Assembly: GCF_963662255.1 (NCBI RefSeq)
Contig: NC_085049.1
Coordinates: 27,932,142-27,996,141, forward strand
Source of the DNA: Cinclus cinclus
Taxonomy: Eukaryota; Chordata; Aves; Passeriformes; Cinclidae
Reading direction: 5' to 3'
DNA length: 64,000 nt
The notes under the pieces are model-generated. The model was not told the origin of the DNA. It was given only the letters and a program-made list of their open reading frames with translations, and made no database searches. Positions 1 through 13,000 of the stretch are shown one piece after another. The position numbers and the translations under genes are program-made. The first letter of the stretch is position 1. Every line of letters begins with the position of its first letter.

Positions 1-1015
1 TTCTTACTGTAATCTATTGCAGCAGAGGTGAACAGAATTTGTTTAAACATGAAACACCCCCAGTTTTCTTGTTCTGTTAATCCAAGGTGCTAATCTGCAG
101 ACACACACACAGGTGTTTGTGTACACACATCAGTGTTTGCAGTTTGTGGCCCTGAAGGAACATTTCAGTGGCAGGGTTGAGATCAGGGAACTAACAGGGA
201 GAATGAGCAAAACCCTCTAACTTTGAAAGACAAGAGTTGCAGAAAGCATCACAGGACTTTGACGAAAAACTGGCTACATCTTACAATTTCCCTTTTGTTT
301 TGATTTGTTTTGGTTTTATTCGGATTGGCACAGAATACTGTATTTCCATCAATTAAAATCTTGTCTGGTAAATAACTAAACAACTTGTTCATGGAAAATT
401 AAAAAAAAAGTAAGTAAACTGTCAGTTGTGGAATGTAAACTGATTAAACAAATAAAAAAAATCATGTTGTGTGTTTTAAGAGGTTGTGTCTGCTTGTGTC
501 AGGAATGGGATTGGACACCTCTCACCATCCCCATCCTCACAGAAGGATGGACGACAAAGAGCAAAACTGGGAGGTAGGTGGTCTCTGAGTTATGGGGTAC
601 TGGAAATGCTCTTTGAAAACTAAAAATAATAAAGATTAGGTGGCTTCTGATCAGAATCACTGTACAAAACATTACAAACACAAGCAGGATATCAACATGA
701 GTTTACAAGGAGGTTTCCTGTCTATCATAGAAGGGATTGATTCCTGCTGGGGCCTTGATGTTAGAGTACTGCACGTACTCTAACACCATTAATCCCTTTT
801 TGGGGCCATTTAATGTGTTGAAGTCTGTGATTTGATTGAAATGTATAGAGATATCAGAGTAGTTTAGCTCCCACCTTCCCCCAGCAAATAAACAACTAAA
901 ACTGAATATGGATTGGAGCCTGTCATGTTTCCAGTGTAAGGGCTTCAGGAAACCTGGCAGGCACAACACTGCACTGATATTAGTGCTTCTTCACTGCACA
1001 TGTATCCTCAGGCTG
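1..1015. other. Intergenic, no gene recognised
   Basis: AT-rich unique-looking sequence with a short CA run near 100-112. Only short ORFs without recognisable similarity. It could belong to the neighbouring upstream gene (TMEM178B by mammalian synteny), but nothing in the sequence proves it. Confidence 0.5.
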
Positions 1016-1075
1016 ACAACAATGCAGCAGACAATCCTGCAGCAGACAACAGTGCAGCAGACAGTCATGCAGCAG
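1016..1075 (+). repeat. 15-bp tandem repeat, four copies (TGCAGCAG core)
   Basis: Four consecutive 15-base units, each ACA + 4 variable bases + TGCAGCAG: 1016-1030, 1031-1045, 1046-1060 and 1061-1075. A small minisatellite in intergenic sequence. Confidence 0.9.
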
Positions 1076-1914
1076 ACACACATTTTCTGTAGTGTTTGGA
1101 GTGTGCAGCCAGCATCAGGCTGCAGGTATCCCGGGCTGAATGCCCAACATTCAGGGTATTCATAATAAATGGAAAGGTACCCAAACTACCTCAAATATAT
1201 AAAAAAGAAATTTAAAAAAATAAACAAAAGTGCTTCCAACTGTCCTAGCAGAAGCAAAGCAAAAGAGCAGACCAAAGAGAGAAGCATAAATATAATTTTT
1301 TAAATTATTGAGCTTTAATTGAGTTAATCTAGAACTAAACTATTAAAAAATTATAGCAAGGAATTTTTAAACATAATTATTTTGTTGATTATGGTATTAA
1401 GTATCAAAATTGTCTAAGTTGATTATTTTTGCCTGATTTAGGCATTGTACCTATAAAGACCTGACAGTCAAAAACAAGGAAGCACCTGATGGTTCTTCCC
1501 AAGCTGACTGGTTTTTTTGACAGACTTTGGGGTGTAGCAAAACAAAGAGTCTCCTGCAGTTTTTAGGATGGAGTCCCTCTTGCCTCCAAAGAGGTCCTGT
1601 CTAAAACACCATCAGTAGTAAGGAATCAAATGAAAAATCAGAATGGAGAAGTGTAAAAAAAAACCATCTCTGTCAAAAACCCCATCAGTACTGGCATAAA
1701 TTTACTGACCTCTTCCCTGGCACTAACAGCTGAGGAAGGGAGAAATCTAGGTGATATATTAAACACAGAACTCCAAGAATGTGCCTAATTTTGCCACGTT
1801 TCAAGAGAACGCACTTGTACTGCCGGTGCTTATTTGCTGCTGCAAATAAAATCTGGGGTCGAAGCAGAGAGCGGGAGCAGGGAAGAGCAGGCTGGGGGTA
1901 CAGAAGATGGCAAC

Positions 1915-2330
1915 CCTCCCGGACCAAATGAAGGGAACAGAGGTGTTACAGTGGCATATCCAGCCCCGCGAGGGGTCAAAACCTTTTCGACGAAGCATCT
2001 CCCCTCCCCGCCGACTCCTGCTCGTGTCCCCAAGCACAGCCGCCCGCCCAGCCGTCCCCATCTGCTCGGGGACACCGCTCACGTTTAGGCAGCGATGCCG
2101 GTGGTCGGGGCTGCTCGGGTCTTTGCTCTCCGCCAACAGCGGGGGAAACGTGATTCATCCGTGCTAAAAATGGAGGTCTGCAGAGCCTGCTTTGTGGCAA
2201 GGGAGAAAGCAGGTGCCCTTTCCTGTGGCAGCGACAGCACGGAAAGCCTCAGGAGCGTGGCCGCAGGGGCAGAGGGCTCAGCTGCTCAGCGCTTGTGCAG
2301 GGAAGGGGGAAGAAGAACCAACTTAAAAAG
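1915..2330. promoter_or_regulatory. CpG-dense patch, possible unannotated promoter
   Basis: By hand count roughly 20 CpG dinucleotides fall between 1915 and 2165, and more follow to about 2270, while flanking kilobases are CpG-poor. It resembles a small CpG island. No known coding exon is recognised in either strand; overlapping short ORFs in several frames reflect the high GC content. Confidence 0.45.
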
Positions 2331-5300
2331 CCAGCTGCTCCTTGAAGGTTGAGTTAGAGATGCTGTCACGAAAGTGCTTGCATTTCGAAAAGAAAGTGGC
2401 CTGACTTCAAGAAAGATTTGTGTACAAAGCCCAGGTTTGCATTAGCTGAACGTAAAGCCCACCTTTGTTTGCTGCTCCCTGCGGTGCCCAAGCTGCCCAG
2501 CCCTGCTGCTGCCAGCTCAGCGCTGCTTTCCAGGCTGCTGCTCACGTCTTGGGGTCCGGCTCTCCGGCACGAGAGGATACACCAGGCAGAGCCACAGGGT
2601 CACACAGAAAACTGCAATGCAGCTAGACAAAGCAGACAGCAAGAGAAGGGAAAACTTATTAACTGTAGTTCACCGGAGAAGGATTTCAATAACCCAATAT
2701 CACACAAGCCACCTATGGAAGAGCAGAGGTTTGCTGTGCCCGTGTCTCAGTCACGAAGGCGAGGGCTGAGGCTTACACACACACTGCTCCCTCCCAATTC
2801 TGGGCACCTGGGCTTGGTAACTCAGTTTGGGAACTGTTTTGAATTAGCACCATCTATTCAAGATTCCAGCCGGACGCAAAGGGAAAATTCCTACTGAATT
2901 AGGAAGGAAAAGAATGCAAATTTTGAGAATTAGGTTTAGGAGAATGAAATCTACTTGTCAGCTTCATCTCAAACGCAGTGGGGCCTCAGCAGATTGAACA
3001 GAGGGACAGGCAGCAAAAGCACCAGTTCTTCAGAGCAGAGAAATCCCCTGCTGTGTCACTGAGGAGAACCCCAAAGTTCAGCTTTCCCTTTGCTTTGAGT
3101 ATCTGCTAATGTTTTGTGCCCACCCGGGAGTGAGGACCCCCTCACTGGAATGCAAGTGCTCTGTTTCAGAGGCAGGATAATCTTTCTTGTCAGACACACA
3201 TGACATCTACAGCAGACTGGGGCTGCATGGGGTGAGGATGCCGCTAATGAAATGCTTTCATAGTTCGACACTCATTATTCTGTTACATTATCGGACTCTT
3301 CCCCAGGGGCCCTCTAAAGAGTCACAGCTGAGCTCTTTTCCTGCTGAGACCAAAACCAGGCCACCTAACAAGACCACCTACATTTCCTAAATTTTTTGCT
3401 CCCTCCTGCTCAGAGGGAGCATGGTCTTGTTCATTTGCATGAGTCAGAAGTGGAAGAACTATGCCAAGTCAGCTCTGGTATTATCAGCCTGCTAACCAAT
3501 GCCAAACAAAGCAATGAGCCTGTGGCCAGCCAGGAGTGACAGAGGCTGTTGCCATCCCAGAGCTCACCATGCAGGCCCCTTGACTTGCCCCAGCATCACC
3601 AGCATGCCTCAAACACAGCATCTCTGCTACCTTTCATCCGCTGTTGACTTGCAAAGACTGAACAATGACTGCTTCTTTGTAAGAAACTGCACTTTTCCTT
3701 TGACTGTTTAATTCCCTGCTATTTCTTCCCATCCTGATAAACCCTTGGCCTTCACAGCTCTGAAATTCAAAGCAGACCTCAACGGGAGCAGGCTGCTCAG
3801 AGTGAAGTCTGCATTGCTGTGATAGCAAAGCCCTCTCACAGAGCTCAGCTCTGTACCAGGAAATGAGCTGGTGGCCCAAGGGCATGCCCAGCAGCAGGAG
3901 AGCTCTACTGCCAGCAGATACAGTTGGAGACAGGTCACAGAGTCCAAGCTTTGGGCCATCATCTCTCTCCTGCTCAGTTCCCCAGAGACAACCCTTTTAG
4001 TCAGAGGTGGTGGTGGGTATTTCAGGAGGTATTTAACAGGAGAACTGAAGGTGTCAGGTATCCTGCTTTGGCTTTTGCTAACTGTTCACAGCAATAGTCA
4101 AAATGCATGCCAGGAACCTAAAGGGAGAAATAATAAACCCTGCCATAAGGAGCATGTTATTTGGAAGAGCGGAGGCAGGCAGAGGGTGAGAGAAGGAAAT
4201 AAAACACAAGGGCAAAGTCTTCATAACAGCAGTTGGCACTTGGAGTTGGCTGTATATATTTGAAACCACTAGGCACAGAAAGCTACTTGGTACTTCAATG
4301 CCTTCTAATGACTAAATAAAGTGAACACACACACGCAGGTACACAAGGCCCTCAGCGGGTTAAATATGAAACATGAAACAACCCCAAATATCCACCTTCA
4401 CAGTGATGCAGATTTCCTTCCTTTCTGTTTTGTTTTCTTACAAGCTTCCTGCAAATCTGTCAGAGCAAAGGAGGCTGAGTGAAACACTGCCCTGTGAATT
4501 GAACAAAACTTCAAGTTCTCGGTTTCACATTTGGAGTATTTCTGACAGGCATTTAACTTAGCTCCTTCCCTTTGGGAATTCTCTCCCCACCATATTTGCA
4601 GCAAGAAATACCATAAGCTGAGGTTCGTAAAGAGCTTTCAGACAGAAAGGGTGACTGCTGAGTCCTCTCTTCCTTCCCTTCTCTCAGATAGAGATTCATG
4701 CATTACCTTGCATTTCTTGTCTCTTCCCAGCTATTGATTTTCACAAATAGAAATCTAAATATTTTTTAAACTTCTAATGCTCCATCAAACTTGTTTGCAA
4801 ATAACCAGTGGATCCAAAGTTTGATGGGAACACATGAAGTGACAGAATCTTCATTTCCTCAGGAAACCAGTCTGAAAATATTATGTTCAGAGCTCAGCTT
4901 TTTCCGTAAATATGTGCAGCTTCCCGTGAGGCCCAGCCAAGTCAGGGGGCGCAGGTGGTGGCAGCATCAGCTCTGTGTCCTGGGTGACACCTTTGCCCAT
5001 CACAGCTGTCATTGCTGTTACTGCCAAAGGTGTGTCACATCAGCTCTTCCTTTCATCTGGGAGGCTCTGTCATGGTTGAGATCTCTGCTCTGGGACTAAG
5101 TCCCAAAGAGGAGCCCACCAGGGAGGATAATAAGGGAACACTCATAGTTGGAATGGAGATCCACCTGGAGTCAGGATCTGAATGCTCCCAAGGTACACCT
5201 GGCAGGTTGAAACACATCTGCTGAGATGGGAAAGATGCCCTGAGGGAAGCTGTATCTCAGGACAGACAGGCAGTCAGCCAGGCTTCCCTCTCTCCTTCTG

Positions 5301-6454
5301 CTGTAACAGCATCATCCAGAACAGTCCTGAAGAAAGCTTTACAGCCCACCTGCCAGCCTTGCTTTGCCCACAAGTAAGCAGGGATGGAGACTAACATCTG
5401 CAAGAGCTTATTGTGAAATCTACTGAGGTAGTGCTGCTTAAATGTTGCCAGGTGGCACAGTCCCAGTCTGTATAAAACAGTCCCCTTTTTTGCCATTTTG
5501 CCAGTAACAAATTAATTTTCACCAGTCCCACAGCTTCTCCACAGAGCAAGATTCAAGCTGTACATTTATTAGGAGCATGTTCATCTATTCCTGAACAGAG
5601 TGTGCTCTTGCAGCCCAGGGGCTCACAGAACTTGCTAATGGGAATGCAGGAGGCTGTGCACCAGGTTCACTGCCTGGCAGGGAGGGGACAGAGGAGGAGG
5701 GAAGCAGTACTCTCCCTTCAGGCAGTGCTGAGGTGCCTGGCCCCTGGAAGTGTTCCCAGCTGGTGTGGTGGATGGGTCTTGATTGTCCTGTCAGACCTTT
5801 GCTGACAAGTACTTAAATTGAGTGAGTTCATCCCATAAAATTTAAGGAAGAAGTGAAAGGACAGAAGAATGAAAAGCAACATATTTTTCTTTTAGCACCT
5901 CTCTTTTTCTCATTTTCTCCTGAGGTGTCAGCACCTTAAATAAAAGGCCTTTTACTGCCTCACTGTTGTCTGCATCCAGCCACAAATAGCAACGCTGGTG
6001 CAAACAGACCAAGGTCTGAGCTTGCCAGCTCTGCCCTCAAGGGTGTCACCTCTGTGCAGAGCCCTTCGTTCTCCTACCTCTCTCATTTCTCCTTTGCTGT
6101 CACATTTGCTCCTGCCAGCTCAGAAAACACACACCCTCTGCTTGCAGAGACCCAAGGAGGTTGAGGGCAAACTCAGTTCCCAAGGTCTGCAGCTCAGCTT
6201 CCATCCACCAAGAGAATGGCCAGGAGGAGCCATGTTACTGATTTCCAGTTCCTCATGAGTCATTTCCAAATCTGCAAACCACAGTGAGAGATGACAAAGT
6301 ACTGCTCTGTCCTGAGTCTCTCCTGCAGCCCCAGGAGGGCTGGCTGGAAAGCAATGTCCTAGAAATTCCACATTCTGGGGAGCCCACATTAAACTGTGCA
6401 AGGGTATTGGAGATCAGAAGCTCCTCCCTCAGCAGCTCCAGACTGAGGAGAGGA
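2331..6454. other. Intergenic, no gene recognised
   Basis: Mixed-composition sequence. A 159-codon open frame at 2418-2897 (+) has no recognisable domain. No mobile element could be identified by eye. Confidence 0.5.
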
Positions 6455-6550
6455 GGAGAAGGAGAAGGAGAAGGAGAAGGAGAAGGAGAAGGAGAAGGAG
6501 AAGGAGAAGGAGAAGGAGAAGGAGAAGGAGAAGGAGAAGGAGAAGGAGAA
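6455..6550 (+). repeat. (GGAGAA)16 purine hexamer microsatellite
   Basis: Sixteen perfect GGAGAA units with slightly imperfect GGA-rich edges on both sides. One strand is entirely purine, a mirror-like tract able to form intramolecular triplex DNA. It generates spurious Glu/Gly, Ser/Pro/Phe and poly-Leu open frames. Confidence 0.98.
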
Positions 6551-6978
6551 GGAGGAAACAGGGTTCCTGAGTGGAACCTCGCGGCAGGCAGAGCACTGGG
6601 CTGGCAAATGGCTCCCAACACGTAGCAAACACTAAACCAGGGGCACACATCCCTTTTTTTCTGAAAGTTGATTGCATTTTTGCACATCCTGACTGAGCCC
6701 AGATGGGATTGCAGCAGAACAAACGCTGGCAGTGTGTGATGCAGGATGTGAGTTGTGGGAGACCTGGCCAGAGAGCTTATTCCCTTTGACCTCTTGTTCC
6801 TCTTTACACACCACAAGACTTGTGTGTCTTTGAACAGCGTAGTGGGAGCCCCTGGGACCTGCCTCATTCCTCCAAAAACTGGCTGCATGCATCATCTGGG
6901 ATGTATTTCTCTACAAGAGCACAGTCATAGGCAAGTACAGCCCAGACAGGAGGTTGCACATCATGGATGGGAAAAGGA

Positions 6979-7060
6979 CAAGAGATTTACCATCATACCA
7001 TCAGGGTATGATTTACAAGAGATTTACCATCATATCATAGGATGTCATACCATCATGGGT
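6979..7060 (+). repeat. Local duplication, 37-bp period (CAAGAGATTTACCATCAT)
   Basis: The 18-mer CAAGAGATTTACCATCAT occurs at 6979 and again at 7016. A further near-copy of the preceding segment (CATCATGGATGGGAAA versus CATCATGGGTGGGAAA) brackets it. This suggests nested recent duplication. Confidence 0.8.
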
Positions 7061-10000
7061 GGGAAACTGTGCTCCAACTTCCCATTTTATTCTTTCTTTA
7101 TGGATCTGGGAAATTTTTATGCTTTTAAAAACTCTTATTTATTATCTCTTTGCCCATTTTGCTAAAAAATGTACTTGGGCATAGCTATATGTCTATTATA
7201 TTTGTTGTAGTGGTACTGAATTATTGAGGTAAATGCAAACTTGCATATTAAAGCAAAAAAAGGATTTTAATTATTTGGAGGAATACAAACTGGGAAGGCA
7301 CTGGGCCAGCTCAAAAAGGCAATGACCAGTAGGCTCTCCTGAGTCCAAACCAAATCCAGGCACCTCTCTCTGCCTTGGCCCTATCCCACACAGCAATTTG
7401 CACATGCACATAAGCATATATCACACCATCCCCTCATTGATTTAATGGGACTTGTTGTACTTCAGAGGATGGATTTCTTCTATGACCATTTGGCAGAACA
7501 TATCAAAGTGGTCACAAACTCATCTGTGATGCTCAGGGGAAAAAAAATCCAAGCCAGAATGAACATAAAATAAAAGAGTAGAGTTGATGAAAACAGTGAA
7601 GTTGGCTGAGGATGTTTCTGATGTACCCTGAGAAGAAGCAGTCATAAATGTTTCCATCAGGTGTACAGTGTACCCATAAAATGTTCCAAATATATTTTCG
7701 TGCATTTGCAGATGGAAAAAAAAATCACTTCTACTCCTCAGCAGTTATTTTACCAGTGAGACAAATGATGATCTGTTGTTGGACTAGAGTACAGATCACA
7801 GCTAGGGACAGGAATTGTTTTGATACATGTTCAAGTGGCTCCGTGCAGGTGTAACAGACCTAAATATAAACTGGCACAGCTGATAGGCAAGAACAGCTTG
7901 AAAATCTACCCACTTGCACTTCATGAATGCATTTCCATTTACTCTCCTGAGCTGAGGATCAAGCCCCAAGTCTTTTAAATATGGATGGCTCAGAACAAAT
8001 CTGCGGTTTTGCTTTGCTCAGTGCAACATCAGGAGCCACTACACGTCAAGAAGAAAGTGATGGCTTCCCAGTCCCATGCAGGCCCATTCAGGATGTCACC
8101 TGGAAGCTTCTGACACACCCAAGAGGTGCTGGATCACTGTCACAGAGTTCACCTGGCCTAAGCAGGGACTGGTGTTTGCCATGGGAACCCAGCAATGTTG
8201 TCTCTGCTGAGAGGTCTCTCTGCTCACAAGGGGAAGCTTCTGCAACCAATTCTGGTCCTAACTGTGCCATTTTGTGGTAACCAGGCCACATAAAATGGCC
8301 AAACTCTAGAAAAGAACCTTGTAATTGAAATTTCTTGAGCTATTTAAACCTTTTTAGAAAATAATGGGGAAAAATATATGAGAATAATCTGATCCAGAAT
8401 TATCTATCACTCACTGTGAGATTCAAACCTAATTTGATTGCTATTACTGTATGTATTTTTATTGTTCTCCATTTGCTTAATGAATGTTGCAGTTGTAGTA
8501 ATAAGATTATTGGTAATATGAAACAGATTTGCAGAATGATGAGATTATTAGATGGTACCTTTAGGGTGATTTCTGTTTAAGACACAGTAACTATGTCATG
8601 GAGTAAATAAACTTGGTGAGGGAAGATATCAATGGCTGTTAACCGAAGATACAATTATTCCCAAATTACCAGGATACACATTTTGTTACAGTGAGATTAC
8701 CAGTGACTGATGCTTGGTCCAGGCTCTCCCATCCACTCATGAGGCCATAGGACAAAGCCTTGCTCAGGGTGTGAATGGACAAGCAGCTATGGTTCCCCAG
8801 AGCCCAGGATGTGGTGGCTGAGGTGGGAGCCAGCAGATCTCCCATGAATATGTTGGGTTGTGAACAGTGAGGTCCAAGTGATCAAACTGTGCCTGGCTTT
8901 CAAGAACTGTGCCTTACATCTTGCCTAGCCCCCACTACTCGTGTGTGATGGCCACAAAAGCCTGACAGCACAGTGGTGACAGGGAGGCTTGGCCATCAAA
9001 GTCATAACCTTAAAGCCACACATTCCTTTCTAAATCAATGCTTGGTGACATTTCAGGATCAGTCTTGGTGCAAGGAATCTGCTGCTTCTTGGATCTGCAA
9101 GGCTGACTGGGGACAAAGTACTCACATATCCATGAACCTGCAGATCCTGAGGCTGCCCAGCTGTCCTGGCTGAAAGAACAGACTCACCATCCCCTTCCTC
9201 CCTCCCTTCTTGGATCTAGGCATGTTCACACAACCAACTATGCTCCAGGTGACAAACTCCACCGAGTACACAGCTGCTTGTGTCCCACTGTAAAGTGATG
9301 GGAAAAACAGTGTGCTCACACAAGCAGGTGCACAGCTCTGCAGCTTGTCCTCCACCATTGAGATGAACCATCTAAATCTCTTGCTCATTTTAGTATGTTT
9401 AGTGAATTTTGCCAGCTTCCTTAGTGCCTTTAATGGTGTGTGGAATATTTTCCTGGCTCTTCACTTAAATTTTTCAGTCTCTTAAGGACTTGCACAGATC
9501 CATTTTGGTCCTAACTAATGAGAGTTTCCACAGACTTTTAATAGCAAATCTGCTCATAACTTTATTTTCTCTATAGTCTCTCAGTCATATCTCTGGTAAT
9601 CTCCATCTGTCTTCTGTTCAAGGCTGGGCAAAACTTTGGACAGTAGGTTTGTCATTTTTCAAAGTCAGATCATGACACAACATGTAATTCTAAGATGCAC
9701 CTACTGCATTTTCAGACAGGTAGCTGAGAGTAGCTCTAGGGCCCCCAAACGCCTGCCAGCTGTGTATTTAACTGCAAGCAGAAATTCCTGGGGTGAACTG
9801 GCATGGCAATCTCAGTAGTGTGACATGGCCAATTTCAGCAGACATTGTTTTCTGTGAAAAAAACCCCAAATCTCTTTATTTACTAGAACACACCAATATC
9901 ACATTTCATTGGCATCTGTGGCACAGAAATCACTGTTTTTCAGGTTTGAGCAAAGCTTTGCAGGGACCACTAATAGTGTCCTTGGAGAAATGAATGTATA

Positions 10001-13000
10001 GCTTAAGTCTTGTGCTGTGAAGCATTGGAATAGAGTCCCCTAATAAACTCCTTCAGTTTCTCAGACTCTATATTAATATTGACACTGCACATCCATTAAA
10101 CATCAGTGAGCAGCAGTGCTCCAGGTGGTTGCTGCAAGCAGCCGGATTAGGGGCAAATGTTAGCAGCTTTCCCAATGAATCTTTACATATTTTCCTCATC
10201 TATGTGGACAGGCTCTCCCTCGTCATCTCACCCGTGACATACTCGTTGCAGTTTTTATGTTATGTTATTTATTCCAGCATTATTTGCATTATCTGGATTT
10301 TTCTGTTTCGTTTGCTAAGGTTTGTCCTGGTACTAGAAGAAATTGTGCTTTCTTCCTACAAAAATTAATGTGATGGTTCTAACATCCTTCATACAGTGAT
10401 CCTTCCAACATCCTCTCTGCCTCTAATTTAAGAGTATCTTTCCTGAAGACGAGAACTGCAGGGAGCATACAGCACGATGCTAAGGGAGTTGAGATTTTTT
10501 TTCTGGGTCAATATTATCAATTATGCCTTTTCCAGTATATTGCCCATTTATTTTCCAGTTTTGTTTATCACTGTCCATTCTGTTTCAATATTTACTTTCT
10601 ACTACGTGTGACTCTCCTACAAGTATCTTCCAAAAGTATGTCTGGCAACACATATGCTTCTGCATAACAGTTAAAAAAATAAATGTCTTATTTATTTCCA
10701 GTTAGATAATTTCATCTTTGGCTGCTACATTTTCACTATGTATAATTTTCATCTAAGCATGTTGTGCTGTCCTTGTTTTCATTACCCATCCTATATATTC
10801 CTTCTGTTGGTATTCACATGTTTTTGTGAAGCAAAGTCAAGTCTGGTATTCCTTGCCTCTTTCATCATAGAATGGACATTATCCTGACTTATGTTGCTTG
10901 CTACAGTCTGCATAAATCCCTACACTGTTTTTCATGATTGACTTCTTGAGTCTCCTCTTTTCTGTGACCTGGGATCCTCCATGTATTTGTAATGGCAGAG
11001 CCCTGCCCATCCTCTGCAGGATTCACTCTGTGAAGTGATTGCTGTTTCTTGGCAAAGCTTTCTTCTCTGTTAATTCTTAATTGTAAATCTCCTGTTAGCG
11101 GTTTAACACTTCATTCTCTCACTTATGGTATTTCCTTAATTTACTTTACTCCAGGTACCTTATGGTATTTGGTATTTAAATTACTCTTCCCATCTGTTCT
11201 TAGCAAGAGAAAGCAAGAAAACAAAGCAAGCGAAGATGTCATATAAACGGAGTCAATAATTCCTGTGCATTTGGAGAGCGTGGATAACAAGTATTGCCTC
11301 ATTACTGTGGTTCAAACCACTTTAATTTAATGTAAAATACATGGCTGTTCTAATCTAGCCTAGTCAAGTCCCAGAGTCTCACACTGCCCTCAGCAACATC
11401 TTATCATAGATCCTTAAAGCAGCATTTTAAGTGAAAAGAATGTCTAAACAGCTTGAAAAGCAAAGCCAGTCTTTGAACTGACACCAGATCACAATGTATT
11501 AGGAATTCAAAGAATATGCACTTGTATGCAGGGTAAGAAACAACATGGGACTTAAAGGCAATGCCTGTGTCAGTCCTAATTAGCATGTCAATTAACAACC
11601 TGAAAACAACCAATTTATAAAACCATATGACTTAGTAACTTTCTGGAAGATAAAAGCAATATGAAACTGTTCCAAACCAAACTGGCCACAGAGCTTGTTG
11701 AAGTACATTTGCTGAAAATGCTAGAGAGTTTGTAAAGGAAATGTTTGGAAGAATTCTCTGGTGTCTTCCCAAACCTAAGGAAGCAGTATGTACAACATGA
11801 TCTGCAACTCCAACAACTTTTTTCTCACAGGAAAAGTGATTACCTTTAAATAGCTGAAAGCTATGAGAAAGCAGAATATCAGATTTTTTTCTAATTTATC
11901 TGATTTACTGAGAGAAAAGAAAAAGACAAAATACAATTATGTGCTCATTAACACCTGAAGACTTTAAGACTGCTACTTCACAGACTGATGAAGTGGCCAG
12001 TTGCAATTTGTGAGCAAAGATCCTTGTCAATATAAGATGCAGACTGTATCTTTTGGCAGGGACTGAACTAGGCCAATTTTTAGTAACTCAGTGGGATTAT
12101 ACTTTTTCTAAGTGGTCATAGTTTGCACTCCAGCATCCAAGACAAATTAATCTCCTACCTTCTACCGCAGCAAAGGTATTTGGTTGGTGAAAAGGAATGA
12201 GAGTGGTTCATCATTACAATGATGGATTTTCTCAGCCTGCTTTTGCCTGCAACTCCTTCTGTTGATCCCCAAACTCCACCTAAGGACAAGGATAAAACAA
12301 GTGTTGTCACAGAGCATTGCCACTGACTTTGGAAGGAGTGAAACTTTGAGCAAACAGTAATGTGCTGGCTATGTGATCTCAGATGTCAGCCAGATGTGTT
12401 CAGTGGGCCATGGTGATGCACACAATTGAGTCAAAAGAAAATGAAAATAGAAGCATTTAATAGAAAACCAACAGGGAATCTCTTTCCTTCAAACTATGGC
12501 TGTTGCTCTTTGATTACAATTGCCCAAGGCCCCACTCCATCTGGTCCATAGATTAGGATGTCACTGCCTCAGTGAAAAATGAGCCATTGCTGCAGATATA
12601 TTAGTAGTTTTCAGGAGCTCTTCTGAATACAAGATCATCTGGCTATGGGACATAAGCAGGATGGTATATAGCGGCAGCTGGATTTTTGAGTAGGCAGTAT
12701 CTCAGTGTGATTATAGGTAAGTATATGTGGTATTTGTGGATGCACTGAAATCAAGGAATAGTGGAAAAGCCTTCATTTCCTACTCTCTCTCAACCACCTG
12801 TACAATAGGGATAAAAGGAAAGAATAAGACTTGTTTCTTTTGTTAAACCATGAGTATTAATCTCTGCCAAAAGCAAAATGCCTGAGTGAGGAGTCTCATG
12901 GGTTATATCCCTCACTCAGATTCAGTGCAGAAGTGAAAATACCCGCCTGCAGATGTAAGGCAGGAGACGTTTGGTGCTGCCAGCCTGCTGGGTGGAAGCT

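Noticed and set aside
2418..2897. 159-codon open frame as a protein gene
   Set aside because: No recognisable domain or splice structure; GC-rich sequence gives long frames by chance. Kept only as context for the CpG patch.
6253..6888. Long open frames rich in Ser/Pro, Glu/Gly, Leu or Phe
   Set aside because: All are translations of the GGAGAA hexamer repeat in different frames; no conserved flanking domains.
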